From CALFCX01 sp041650595 (GTDB lineage: Bacteria; Margulisbacteria; WOR-1; JAKLHX01), in the NCBI GenBank assembly GCA_041650595.1, contig JBAZKW010000007.1, positions 17,746 to 81,745 on the forward strand: a DNA stretch of 64,000 nucleotides, given 5' to 3'. The notes beneath the pieces are model-generated. The model had not been told where the DNA came from and ran no database searches. It saw nothing but the letters and a program-made list of their open reading frames with translations. Positions 16,887-25,121 of this stretch are shown here, one piece after another. The number at the start of each line of letters is the position of its first letter. Position 1 is the stretch's first letter. The position numbers and the translations under genes were made by a program.

Positions 16887-17399
16887 ATGAAAATAAATCA
16901 CATATTTACCGGAGTGATTGCCGCATTGATCGTCGTGTCCTGCGCTTTTGCAGAGGTCCCAACTTTTGACCCGTCCCAATTTGAGGAGGCTCTTACTTTT
17001 AAACAACTCGGTTACGGTTTTTACGGGACCGTCCCTTCAATAAAGCATCATTTTACAAGAGATATCAGCGGACAATTTGGCGCCAGCGTTTCCCAGACAT
17101 CGGCTGCTGGACAAACCTCCAACAGCTTTATTTTGCTGCTGCAGGGCGCAAATATCTTCAAGCGGCTTGGAGATGCCAATCTTAAATATGGCGGTTTCAT
17201 GAGCTTTAACAATGGGACTTCTTCAATGGGCTGGACCGCTGCGGGGACTATTGGCATTGAAAAAGATCTCGCGGTCAATGTAACGATGGCTCTTGATGTC
17301 ATACCTATTTCGTTCTCTTCAACTGCTGCCAACGGCTCTTCTTCGTCCACTATAGGACTATTTAGCGGGACAGTGATATCGGCGCATTTTTACTTCTAA
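16887..17399 (+). CDS. exported beta-rich protein, paralogue of the 15638 gene
   Basis: 170 residues with a signal peptide ending SCAFA (about 21), a Ser/Gly/Thr-rich beta region and a C-terminal aromatic stretch ISAHFYF. Its C-terminal third aligns with the product at 15638. I placed the start at ATG 16887 because the promoter lies just before it; the longer frame runs through the upstream terminator. Function unknown. Confidence 0.75.
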   Translation: MKINHIFTGVIAALIVVSCAFAEVPTFDPSQFEEALTFKQLGYGFYGTVPSIKHHFTRDISGQFGASVSQTSAAGQTSNSFILLLQGANIFKRLGDANLKYGGFMSFNNGTSSMGWTAAGTIGIEKDLAVNVTMALDVIPISFSSTAANGSSSSTIGLFSGTVISAHFYF

Positions 17400-17526
17400 G
17401 AGAGCTGAAGCGCTGAAGATCTGAAGAGCTGAAGGATTGCAAATTGCGATATAACTTTATGCTTTTCTAAAGAAAATTTATATTTTTTCCTGCTTCAGCA
17501 CTTCAGCGCTTCAGAACTTCAGCACT
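17400..17526. repeat. two opposed arrays of an 8-bp CTGAAG repeat forming a large hairpin
   Basis: The left arm carries four CTGAAG units spaced 8 bases apart (17404-17435). The right arm carries four CTTCAG units spaced the same way (about 17492-17524). About 60 AT-rich bases separate them. The arms can pair over roughly 30 bp with regular mismatches. No T-run and no open frame. Confidence 0.75.
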
Positions 17527-17532
17527 TTCCTA

Positions 17533-17561
17533 TTGACAAATCCTTAACATTTGTATAACAT
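17533..17561 (+). promoter_or_regulatory. sigma-70-type promoter
   Basis: TTGACA followed by TATAAC (15-base spacer) or TAACAT (17-base spacer), about 30 bases before the exported-protein gene. Confidence 0.6.
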
Positions 17562-17588
17562 TTGCACAAAAGGGGGTGAGAAAAGAAG

Positions 17589-18047
17589 ATGAAGAAAATA
17601 TTATTAGCATTGGTAGGGGTCGTTCTTATGGCCTCGTTCGCAGCCGCTTCAGTGAGTGTTGGCGTTGATTCCGTAACTGGCGCAAATGCTTTGGCACTGC
17701 GTTATGATTTCACAAAAGAAATCTTTGGTAAGGTAGGGATCGGCTACAGCAACATAACGGTAGGCGGGGGGTCAGTGAGTACGACGGCCTATGGTGCCCA
17801 GATAGGATACTTGCTTCCTGTTAAATTGGGCGGCGCGAAACCATTAGTTGCTGTAAACTACAGCAATGACGGAGCAAATCCTGCAGGTACAGTCATTTCT
17901 CTTAAATTGGGAGCTGAGATACAAGTTGCTGATGGAGTAATGCTGAGTGCAGGGATAACTCCTTATGCGTCGGCTACGAATTCTGGGTATGATTCAGCTT
18001 TTGGGACCGGTGGCGGGTGGATGGCTTTCTACGCCAAGATTATGTAG
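17589..18047 (+). CDS. small exported beta-rich protein
   Basis: 152 residues with a signal peptide ending SFAAA (about 20) and a strand-rich body (KVGIGYSNITVGGG, KLGAEIQVADGVMLSAGITPY). The latter stretch echoes the two paralogues upstream. The end is KIM rather than a terminal aromatic, so outer-membrane insertion is less certain. Own promoter, GGGGGTGA ribosome-binding sequence and terminator. Confidence 0.72.
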   Translation: MKKILLALVGVVLMASFAAASVSVGVDSVTGANALALRYDFTKEIFGKVGIGYSNITVGGGSVSTTAYGAQIGYLLPVKLGGAKPLVAVNYSNDGANPAGTVISLKLGAEIQVADGVMLSAGITPYASATNSGYDSAFGTGGGWMAFYAKIM

Positions 18048-18077
18048 TAGAAAGTTTTAGTTCCTTGTCTTTTCTAA

Positions 18078-18109
18078 GCTCCTTCGGCTAGGACGAAGGA
18101 GCTTTTTTT
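18078..18109 (+). terminator. Rho-independent terminator
   Basis: Stem GCTCCTTCG/CGAAGGAGC with a seven-base loop, then seven T. It isolates the exported-protein cluster from the murein genes. Confidence 0.9.
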
Positions 18110-18112
18110 ATC

Positions 18113-18121
18113 TGTTATAAT
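18113..18121 (+). promoter_or_regulatory. extended -10 promoter of the mur cluster
   Basis: TGTTATAAT ends seven bases before the mraY ATG with no Shine-Dalgarno, predicting a leaderless mRNA for the whole mraY-murB run. Confidence 0.65.
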
Positions 18122-18128
18122 TTAATAC

Positions 18129-19073
18129 ATGGCAGCTCTCATCTTCTTTCTTCTCTTTACGGCGCTTTTGTCCTTTGCAATATCCTGGGCAATTGTTTTT
18201 CTGTCCAAACTGCTTAAGGCTGGGCAAAGCATTCGTGAAGAAGGACCGGCCCTTCACAAAATGAAAGCCGGAACTCCGACATTTGGCGGAATAGCTGTGA
18301 TGCTTTCTTTCCTTATCGCGGTGCTTATCTTTGTGGACCTCGATGCCAAAACCCTAACTCTTGTTCTGACTGCGATAGGTTTTTCTCTTATAGGCCTTGC
18401 CGATGATCTTCTAAAAGTCACCTCCGGTAAAAATGAAGGCCTTTTGCCGGTGCATAAGATGGGAGCACAGATCTTTCTTTCTTTGGTCTTTGGGACGGTA
18501 CTGCTTCTGAATTTTCATGATATGACCGCATCCGGCTTATTGAAAACCCTGTATTTTGATCTGCCGTGGTTTTATCTTCCTTTAATAGCCTTTATGATGG
18601 TCGGCTTTTCTAATGCGACAAATCTTACCGACGGATTGGACGGATTGCTTGGCGGTACGGCGTTAATAGCCTTTACATCTTTTGCGATATTATCTTATAA
18701 TGCCGCTCAGTACGATGTGTTTGGCATGTGCCTGGCGATGATAGGCGCTCTTGCCGGTTTTCTTATCCTGAATTTTAATCCTGCAAAGATCTTTATGGGG
18801 GATGTCGGGTCTCTCGGGGCCGGGGCGCTTCTTGCAGGAGTAGCCGTGATATTGCACAAAGAACTGTTGCTGGTGCTCATCGGCGGAATATTTGTGATCG
18901 AAACATTGTCAGTTATCGCACAGGTCACGTCTTATAAATTGTTCAAGAAACGGATATTTAAAATGAGCCCTTTGCATCACCATTTTGAATTGTCGGGTAT
19001 GGGTGAGAGAAAAATTGTGTATATGTTTTGGGGGTTAGGGGCGGTATTGGGGATATTGGGGGTAATATTGTAG
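18129..19073 (+). CDS. mraY: phospho-N-acetylmuramoyl-pentapeptide transferase
   Basis: A membrane enzyme making lipid I from UDP-MurNAc-pentapeptide and undecaprenyl phosphate. 314 residues with about ten helices; the conserved acidic motifs are GLADDLLKV, NLTDGLDGLLGG and GDVGSLGAGA, plus SPLHHHFELSG. It opens the murein cluster behind its own promoter. It is slightly shorter than the E. coli enzyme (360) but keeps all motifs. Confidence 0.96.
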   Translation: MAALIFFLLFTALLSFAISWAIVFLSKLLKAGQSIREEGPALHKMKAGTPTFGGIAVMLSFLIAVLIFVDLDAKTLTLVLTAIGFSLIGLADDLLKVTSGKNEGLLPVHKMGAQIFLSLVFGTVLLLNFHDMTASGLLKTLYFDLPWFYLPLIAFMMVGFSNATNLTDGLDGLLGGTALIAFTSFAILSYNAAQYDVFGMCLAMIGALAGFLILNFNPAKIFMGDVGSLGAGALLAGVAVILHKELLLVLIGGIFVIETLSVIAQVTSYKLFKKRIFKMSPLHHHFELSGMGERKIVYMFWGLGAVLGILGVIL

Positions 19074-19074
19074 G

Positions 19075-19095
19075 GGGCGGGTTTTAAACCCGCCC
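19075..19095. repeat. GGGCGGGTTT palindrome after mraY
   Basis: A perfect 10-bp inverted repeat around a central T, starting two bases after the mraY stop and followed by GTAC. A half-like copy follows the palindrome at 52099-52118. Confidence 0.75.
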
Positions 19096-19128
19096 GTACT
19101 CAAAAAATATTGAACGGCATTAATAATT

Positions 19129-20472
19129 ATGGATTTCAAAAATAAAAAGATTTGCATAATCGGATACGGGAAAAGCGGCCGGGCGGCCGCGGAGAGATTG
19201 TTGTCCGCGGGGGCGATTGTGAAGGTGTCGGAGGCGCGACCCTCACCCCCAGCCCCTCTCCCAGGGGGAGAGGGGGGAATTCAATTTGAACACGGTGGGC
19301 ACACAACGGATTTTTGTTGTGACGCGGATATGATCGTGGTCAGTCCCGGAGTGCATTTGGATATTCCGGCGATAGAAGAAGCGATAAAAAGAGGAGTTCC
19401 TGTCATTTCGGAGATAGAGCTGGCATTTCAGTTCTTTTCCAAACCGGTGATCGCCGTCAGCGGGACCAACGGCAAGACGACTACTACAACTCTGATCGGG
19501 GAGATACTAAAAAATGCCGGACTCAGGGTGGCTGTTGCGGGAAATATCGGACTGCCTCTGGTGTCTATAGACGACAGCGGACTTGATTATATAGTAGCGG
19601 AAGTAAGCAGTTACCAACTTGAAACGATAGACAGATTCCGTCCGCATATTGCTGTTTTGCTAAATCTTACACCGGACCATATGGAGCGCTACAAGACCAT
19701 GGAAGCCTATATCGCGGCAAAAAAACGGCTTTTTTTGAACCAGACTCCGGATGATCTTTGTGTTTTCAACTTTGATGATCAGTTGGTCAGACAGTCAGTG
19801 GAAGACGTGGTTTCAAAAAAGATCCCTTTCAGCAGAAGTTGCGCTGTGGAAAACGGTTTTTTTGTGAACGAAGGTTTTGCCGTGCGTCTTGACGAACATA
19901 TTATCGAAGCGGTCTTTAAGACCAAAGAGGTCAAAATTAAGGGGGATCACAATCTTGAAAACGCCCTTGCCGCCGCTTCTGTGGCGTTTTTGTGCGGAAT
20001 ATCGTCTGCGGATATAACAAAAACTCTCCGCGAATTTTCCGGTGTTGAACACAGGATAGAATTTGTAAGGTCTTTGAACGGAGTTGATTTTTATAATGAT
20101 TCCAAAGCGACAAATCCGGATTCTACGGTCGTAGCATTAAAGACACTGTCCAAAGGGAATAATATAGTCCTGATACTGGGTGGCAGAGATAAAGGTACCG
20201 ATCTTGCGGATATGTGCGACAAAATAGTTCCTGCAGCCAAGGCTATAGTGCTGATAGGAGAGGCAGCCGAAAGATTTGAATCGGAGCTCAAAAACCATGG
20301 TTTTCAAAATATCCGCAGAGCCCCGTCCATTGAGGATGCGGTAAAGCTGTCTTTTTCTTTGTCAGGACAAGGCGATGCAGTACTCTTGTCTCCGGCCTGC
20401 GCGAGCTTTGACATGTTCCGCGATTTTGAGCACAGAGGCCATGTTTTTAAGGAGATTGTGAACAATCTATGA
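19129..20472 (+). CDS. murD: UDP-N-acetylmuramoyl-L-alanine--D-glutamate ligase
   Basis: Adds D-Glu to UDP-MurNAc-L-Ala. 447 residues. The N-terminal Rossmann stretch IGYGKSGRAAAERLL, the ATP P-loop SGTNGKTTT (111-119), the YIAAKKRLF stretch and DFYNDSKATNPDST are visible. Residues 38-50 (PSPPAPLPGGEGG) are encoded by a palindromic repeat inserted in frame in the linker between two strands of the UDP-binding domain. The enzyme must tolerate it, as the frame and motifs beyond are intact. Confidence 0.95.
   Translation: MDFKNKKICIIGYGKSGRAAAERLLSAGAIVKVSEARPSPPAPLPGGEGGIQFEHGGHTTDFCCDADMIVVSPGVHLDIPAIEEAIKRGVPVISEIELAFQFFSKPVIAVSGTNGKTTTTTLIGEILKNAGLRVAVAGNIGLPLVSIDDSGLDYIVAEVSSYQLETIDRFRPHIAVLLNLTPDHMERYKTMEAYIAAKKRLFLNQTPDDLCVFNFDDQLVRQSVEDVVSKKIPFSRSCAVENGFFVNEGFAVRLDEHIIEAVFKTKEVKIKGDHNLENALAAASVAFLCGISSADITKTLREFSGVEHRIEFVRSLNGVDFYNDSKATNPDSTVVALKTLSKGNNIVLILGGRDKGTDLADMCDKIVPAAKAIVLIGEAAERFESELKNHGFQNIRRAPSIEDAVKLSFSLSGQGDAVLLSPACASFDMFRDFEHRGHVFKEIVNNL
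19240..19278. repeat. CCCTCACCCC-type palindrome inside murD
   Basis: CCCTCACCCCC followed by the inverted repeat CCCCTCTCCC...GGGGAGAGGGG. The same family lies at 52254-52289, 52669-52704 (opposite orientation) and 59031-59067. Here it is a multiple of three and in frame with murD. Confidence 0.88.
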
Positions 20473-21569
20473 ACGGAAGGCAAAAGCCGGACTATTTATT
20501 ACTGTTTGGCGTGATCGCTCTGGTACTTTTCGGGTTCTTGATGGTGTTCAGCGCCACGACCATGGAATCTCTTCAGTCCGGAGATCCTACCTATTACTTA
20601 AAAAAACAGTTCGTATACCTTATAATAGGGGCCCTGGCCCTATTTGCAGGATACAAAATCGAGTATCCCGTATATAGAAAATATTCCGCGGCGCTGCTTG
20701 GCATATCTGTTATGCTTTTGCTTCTGGTTTTTGTTCCGGTTTTTGGCAGATCTGCGGGAGGTGCTGCGCGCTGGATAGACCTTGGATTTTTTTCCTTTCA
20801 GCCTTCGGAAGTCGTAAAACTAGCCATCATATTGTATCTTGCCGATGCCCTGGCAAGAAAAGGAGACAAAATAACGTCTTTCTGGAAGGGAATATTTCCT
20901 TTGCTTTGCGTGGTAGGATTTTTTTGCGCGCTCATAATGGCGCAACCCGATCTTGGGACAGTGATCGTGATATTTATGACCTCTGTTTTGATGATGTTCC
21001 TTGCCGGAGCGAACTTCACTCATCTTTTGGTCCTAGTGCCGCCGGTAGTACTTGGGGTTCTTGCTCTGAGCTATACCAGCCCTTACAGGTGGAGAAGAAT
21101 AATCGCTTTTATTGATCCCTGGAAAGACCCTCTTGGCACCGGATTTCACATGATACAATCCCTGATCGCTATAGGATCGGGAGGCTTTTTTGGTTTTGGC
21201 CCGGGCAATAGCAGACAAAAATTCCTTTATCTTCCGGAACAGTATACGGATTTTATTTTTGCGATAGTCTGTGAAGAGCTGGGATTTATAGGAGCTGTTT
21301 TTTTGATATTCCTGTTCATATTTTTTATCTCAAGGGCTATAAGGGTTTGCCGTTTTGCGCCGGACACCTTTTCAAGGCTTGTCGCAGGCGGACTTGCCGG
21401 ATATATCGGTCTGCAGGCGCTTATAAATATGGGGGTTGCCACCGGTTCTTTGCCGACTACGGGAATTCCTCTTCCTTTCATAAGTTACGGAGGGACTTCC
21501 CTTGTGATAACGCTTTTTGCGGTCGGCATAATCCTGAACATATCCACTTATCAAAGGCAGGAGAAATGA
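20469..21569 (+). CDS. ftsW: SEDS-family peptidoglycan polymerase FtsW
   Basis: A polytopic protein of 366 residues with about ten helices that polymerises lipid II at the septum. Diagnostic stretches are FSATTMESLQ, KKQFVYLIIG, GAARWIDLGFFSFQPSEVVKLA, GTGFHMIQSLIAIGSGG and TTGIPLPFISYGGTSL. It overlaps murD by four bases. RodA is an alternative by homology, but the position between murD and murG is that of ftsW in dcw clusters. Confidence 0.93.
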   Translation: MNGRQKPDYLLLFGVIALVLFGFLMVFSATTMESLQSGDPTYYLKKQFVYLIIGALALFAGYKIEYPVYRKYSAALLGISVMLLLLVFVPVFGRSAGGAARWIDLGFFSFQPSEVVKLAIILYLADALARKGDKITSFWKGIFPLLCVVGFFCALIMAQPDLGTVIVIFMTSVLMMFLAGANFTHLLVLVPPVVLGVLALSYTSPYRWRRIIAFIDPWKDPLGTGFHMIQSLIAIGSGGFFGFGPGNSRQKFLYLPEQYTDFIFAIVCEELGFIGAVFLIFLFIFFISRAIRVCRFAPDTFSRLVAGGLAGYIGLQALINMGVATGSLPTTGIPLPFISYGGTSLVITLFAVGIILNISTYQRQEK

Positions 21570-22642
21570 AGAAAAATACCGGCAAGATCAAAGTAGTATT
21601 TTGTGCGGGAGGTACCGGCGGCCATATATATCCGGCTATAGCGGTCGCGGATCGGCTGAAGTGTGGCAACCGGTTAAATGAAATAATATTCTTTGTTTCC
21701 GGCAGGAATGTGGAAAGGTCTGTCTTTTTGGAGAAAAGCTTCACTTTGAAAGAGATTTCCTCAGCCGACTCGAACGAACTTTTTTCTTTAAGAGCTGGCT
21801 CTGCGATCCTTTCTCTTGTCAGAGGATATGTTGTCTCGTTGTTTGAGCTGATAAAAGACCGTCCTGACATCATGGTTTCTATGGGGGGCTACTCAAGCAT
21901 TCCTTCTGTCCTGGCAGGTTATATGCTTCGGATACCCATATTACTTCACGAGCAGAATGCTCTTCCCGGAAAAGCAAACAGGTTTCTTTTGAAATTCGCA
22001 AAAAAGATAGCTCTTTCCTTCGAAAGAAGCGCTGACTATTTCCCTCGGAATAAAATTAGGATCACGGGGAATCCCGTACGCGAAGAGATCCTTTCTGCGG
22101 AGGCGCGCCAGAGGCCGGACGGCAAGTTTTCTTTGCTCGTTATGGGTGGCAGTCAAGGCTCTGCGGCTTTGAACAAAGCTGTTGTAGAGATGCTGTCCAT
22201 GATAGACTGGCAAAAAACCAACATTGGACGCATTGTGCATATAACGGGCCAAAAAGTGTCGACTAATAATGCGGGGATGGAATACACCTCGCTTCCGTAT
22301 GCGGACCGGATCTGGGAACTTTTATCTTCATGTGATCTGGTCATAAGCAGGGCCGGAGCGACAGCTATAGCCGAGATCACTGTGAGAGCGCTTCCTAGCG
22401 TGCTCATCCCGTATCCTTATGCCGCCGAAAAGCACCAGGACATAAACGCCTGGGTGCTGGAAGAAGCCGGCGCCGCGACAGTTCTTAGCCAGGACAAGTT
22501 GTCCGGCAGGACATTGCTCGATATAATAAACTCATTACTTGAAAGCGGGGAAAAGCTGGAACATATGTCCCTTATGAGCGGCCGGCTTTCAAAGCCGGAT
22601 GCCGCACAAAATCTGGTAGGATTGATCTATGAAACAATTTGA
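21566..22642 (+). CDS. murG: UDP-N-acetylglucosamine transferase making lipid II
   Basis: Transfers GlcNAc to lipid I at the inner membrane. 358 residues from ATG 21566 (four-base overlap with ftsW). The GGTGGHIYPA loop, LHEQNALPGKANR, GGSQGSAALN and SRAGATAIAEI sugar-nucleotide signature are present. A longer frame beginning in ftsW is not real. It overlaps murC by 14 bases. Confidence 0.95.
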   Translation: MKKNTGKIKVVFCAGGTGGHIYPAIAVADRLKCGNRLNEIIFFVSGRNVERSVFLEKSFTLKEISSADSNELFSLRAGSAILSLVRGYVVSLFELIKDRPDIMVSMGGYSSIPSVLAGYMLRIPILLHEQNALPGKANRFLLKFAKKIALSFERSADYFPRNKIRITGNPVREEILSAEARQRPDGKFSLLVMGGSQGSAALNKAVVEMLSMIDWQKTNIGRIVHITGQKVSTNNAGMEYTSLPYADRIWELLSSCDLVISRAGATAIAEITVRALPSVLIPYPYAAEKHQDINAWVLEEAGAATVLSQDKLSGRTLLDIINSLLESGEKLEHMSLMSGRLSKPDAAQNLVGLIYETI

Positions 22643-24050
22643 TATTTCCAGGGCAAAAAACATCCACCTGATGGGTATCGGCGGCTGCGGAGTGGGAGCC
22701 ATCGCAAAAATACTGCTGGAGATGGGCCGCAAAGTCTCAGGGTCAGATATCAAGGAAAGCGCCAATACCATAAGGCTAAAGGAAATGGGGGTGCACATTT
22801 TTTTTGGGCATGCCGCTTCCAATGTGAGGGAAGCCGACATTGTTGTTTATTCTTCTGCTATCCACAGCGACAATCCTGAACTCTTGGAAGCTAAGGCACG
22901 CCAGATAAAGTGTATACCCAGAGCGGAAATGCTTTCGTGGATACTTGCACAGTCAAAGATCCCAATAGCTATAGCCGGAACCCACGGCAAGACGACCACA
23001 ACTTCTATGATGTCGCTTGTATTTGATAAGTGCGATCTTAACCCGACTTTTTTAATAGGAGGCGAGTCCACGGATATCGGGGGCAATGCACGCCTGGGCA
23101 ACGGCAAATATTCGATTGCCGAGGCTGATGAAAGCGACGGTTCTTTCCTTTTTCTGCGCCCCAAAATAAGCGTAATAACCAATATCGAAGCGGACCATCT
23201 TGATCATTTTGGCGATATAGGCAAGATCAAAGAGACATTTTTGGAATTTGCAAACCTTCTGCCAAAAGGGGGGTCTCTTGTCCTGTGCTGCGACGATCCC
23301 GAAAATATGGACATGATAAAAAAACTGGAAACACAGGCTGATGTGATCACATACGGCTTTAGTGAGCAGGCGATGTTCCGTGCAAGAAATGTCACATACG
23401 GGGAGTCCAGCATCAGGTTCGAAGTCCTGAAAAAAGGCAAACTTCTCGGAGATGTAAAATTGAACATTCCTGGTACCCACAATGCAGCCAATGCACTTGC
23501 CGCCATAGCCGTCGGTATCGGCGAAGGCCTTGATTTTATGAGCATAAACACAGCTCTAAGATGTTTTACCGGGGTCAGGCGCCGCTTTCAGCTTATAGGC
23601 AGGGTCTCGGGCATCCTTATTTACGACGATTACGGACACCATCCGACCGAGATAGCTGCGACCCTTAAAGCCGCCAGGCAGGGCTGGTCGGCCATAAAGA
23701 GGATCATCTGCGTTTTTCAGCCTCACCGGTTCAGCCGGACGATGCATCTGCGGGAAGCTTTTGGATCGTGTTTTAAGGATGCAGACCTCGTAGTCCTGAC
23801 AGATATTTACTCCGCCGGAGAAGAACCCATTTCGGGGATATCAGGGGATACTATTTTGGACGAGGTCCTAAAGCACAAAGAAGATAGTGTCGTTTACATA
23901 CCCAAAAAACAGGATATCTCGAACTATCTTGTGGACAATGCCAAACCCGGAGACCTTATAATAACCATGGGCGCCGGCGATCTGAATATCGTCGGAAAAG
24001 AAGTATACAGCAGATTAAGGGAGAAACATAAAAATGAAAGAATTATATGA
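22629..24050 (+). CDS. murC: UDP-N-acetylmuramate--L-alanine ligase
   Basis: First Mur ligase, 473 residues. The N-terminal HLMGIGGCGVGAIAKILLEMG Rossmann motif, P-loop GTHGKTTTTSMM, EADESDGSFL and YDDYGHHPTEI are all visible. It overlaps murG and murB by 14 and 17 bases, so the cluster is tightly coupled. Murein cluster members ddl, ftsQ, ftsA and ftsZ do not follow; a restriction-modification pair lies there instead. Confidence 0.96.
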   Translation: MKQFDISRAKNIHLMGIGGCGVGAIAKILLEMGRKVSGSDIKESANTIRLKEMGVHIFFGHAASNVREADIVVYSSAIHSDNPELLEAKARQIKCIPRAEMLSWILAQSKIPIAIAGTHGKTTTTSMMSLVFDKCDLNPTFLIGGESTDIGGNARLGNGKYSIAEADESDGSFLFLRPKISVITNIEADHLDHFGDIGKIKETFLEFANLLPKGGSLVLCCDDPENMDMIKKLETQADVITYGFSEQAMFRARNVTYGESSIRFEVLKKGKLLGDVKLNIPGTHNAANALAAIAVGIGEGLDFMSINTALRCFTGVRRRFQLIGRVSGILIYDDYGHHPTEIAATLKAARQGWSAIKRIICVFQPHRFSRTMHLREAFGSCFKDADLVVLTDIYSAGEEPISGISGDTILDEVLKHKEDSVVYIPKKQDISNYLVDNAKPGDLIITMGAGDLNIVGKEVYSRLREKHKNERII

Positions 24051-24957
24051 TAAGCTGTCGGCCATCGTCAAGAAGGGATCGTTCTTAAATGAGCCGATGT
24101 CCAAACACACAACTTTTAAGATCGGCGGCCCAGCCGATCTTTTGATAATACCCCGCAACATAGAAGACTTGAAAAAGGTCCTTTCCGAGATCTCCATTGC
24201 CAAAATTCCGTATTTGATCATGGGCAACGGATCAAACCTGCTTGTGTCTGATGCGGGCATAAGGGGAGTAGTTATCAAAATCTGCGGCGCCATGGACAAG
24301 ATCAAAATTGACGGCACAACCGTAAAAGCTCAGGCAGGCGCTTATCTTGGCAAACTGCAAAGCGTGTGCGCAAAAAAGGGGCTATCCGGGTTTCAGTTTT
24401 TTTCGGGAATACCGTCGACCGTCGGAGGCGCAATCGCGATGAACGCCGGTTCCTGGGGCGGAACGATATCTTTATTTCTTAAAAATGTTACGACCCTCAC
24501 AAAAAATGCCAAAGTGATGGAGCTGGAAAAAGCAGACTGCGGATTTTCTTACAGGAGCAGTAATATCCTCAAGTACGGCTCCATAGTCCTCGAAGCGGAA
24601 TTCGAACTTGAAAAACGCGATCCCTCGCTTATCCTGGCCGCGCAAAAGGAGATTTTAAAGCTCAAAGCTTCATCCCAGCCGCTTGATCATCCGAGTGCCG
24701 GCTGCGTTTTTAAAAATCCACCTGCCTGCCGGCAGGCAGGCGGCAAAGAGACCGCCGGCAAGATCATCGAACAAGCCGGTCTGAAAGGTGAAAAGATCGG
24801 TGACGCGCAGATTTCGGATGTCCACGCGAACTTTATCATCAATACCGGCAATGCCAGCGCAGATGATGTGATGGGCCTTATAAACAGGATAAAGAAAGTT
24901 GTCCTTGAGAAGACGGGTATTTCTTTGGAGCTGGAGATTAAAACTGTAGGTTTTTGA
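24034..24957 (+). CDS. murB: UDP-N-acetylenolpyruvoylglucosamine reductase
   Basis: An FAD enzyme reducing UDP-GlcNAc-enolpyruvate. 307 residues, with GNGSNLLVSD, GIPSTVGGAIAMNAG, GFSYRSS and SAGCVFKNP. Immediately after the last motif, residues 230-236 (PACRQAG) come from a 20-bp palindromic repeat inserted in frame, in a loop before the C-terminal DAQISDVHANFIINTG segment. No frame disruption results. Confidence 0.94.
   Translation: MKELYDKLSAIVKKGSFLNEPMSKHTTFKIGGPADLLIIPRNIEDLKKVLSEISIAKIPYLIMGNGSNLLVSDAGIRGVVIKICGAMDKIKIDGTTVKAQAGAYLGKLQSVCAKKGLSGFQFFSGIPSTVGGAIAMNAGSWGGTISLFLKNVTTLTKNAKVMELEKADCGFSYRSSNILKYGSIVLEAEFELEKRDPSLILAAQKEILKLKASSQPLDHPSAGCVFKNPPACRQAGGKETAGKIIEQAGLKGEKIGDAQISDVHANFIINTGNASADDVMGLINRIKKVVLEKTGISLELEIKTVGF
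24721..24740. repeat. CCTGCCTGCC palindrome inside murB
   Basis: A perfect 20-bp palindrome CCTGCCTGCCGGCAGGCAGG read in frame as part of murB. Identical cores occur at the end of atpA (37820-37839) and inside the hydrolase gene (52099-52118). Confidence 0.92.
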
Positions 24958-25121
24958 GTCCCTGGTCTTCGATTGCCTGTAATGATCTAACAACAATTGA
25001 ATAGAGATTTGTTCCGTGTTAGGATAAAGAACCATTTAGTTCTAAAAGTTGAGGTGGATGTAAGAATGAGCCCATCATTGGAACGACGTTGAAAATAGTA
25101 GATTATATGTAAGTAACACGG
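24958..25121. other. AT-rich spacer before the restriction-modification pair
   Basis: No open frame of note. It contains an AGAACCATTTAGTTCT inverted repeat near 25029 and AT-rich sequence before the methyltransferase ATG. No clear promoter. It marks the left edge of a region visibly richer in A and T than the flanking murein and glyQ genes. Confidence 0.45.

Noticed and set aside
17400..17526. CRISPR array
   Set aside because: The repeats are 8 bases long with no spacers and are in opposing orientation; no cas gene is nearby.
19240..19278. Frameshift or pseudogene in murD at the repeat
   Set aside because: The insert is a multiple of three and all ligase motifs continue in the same frame.
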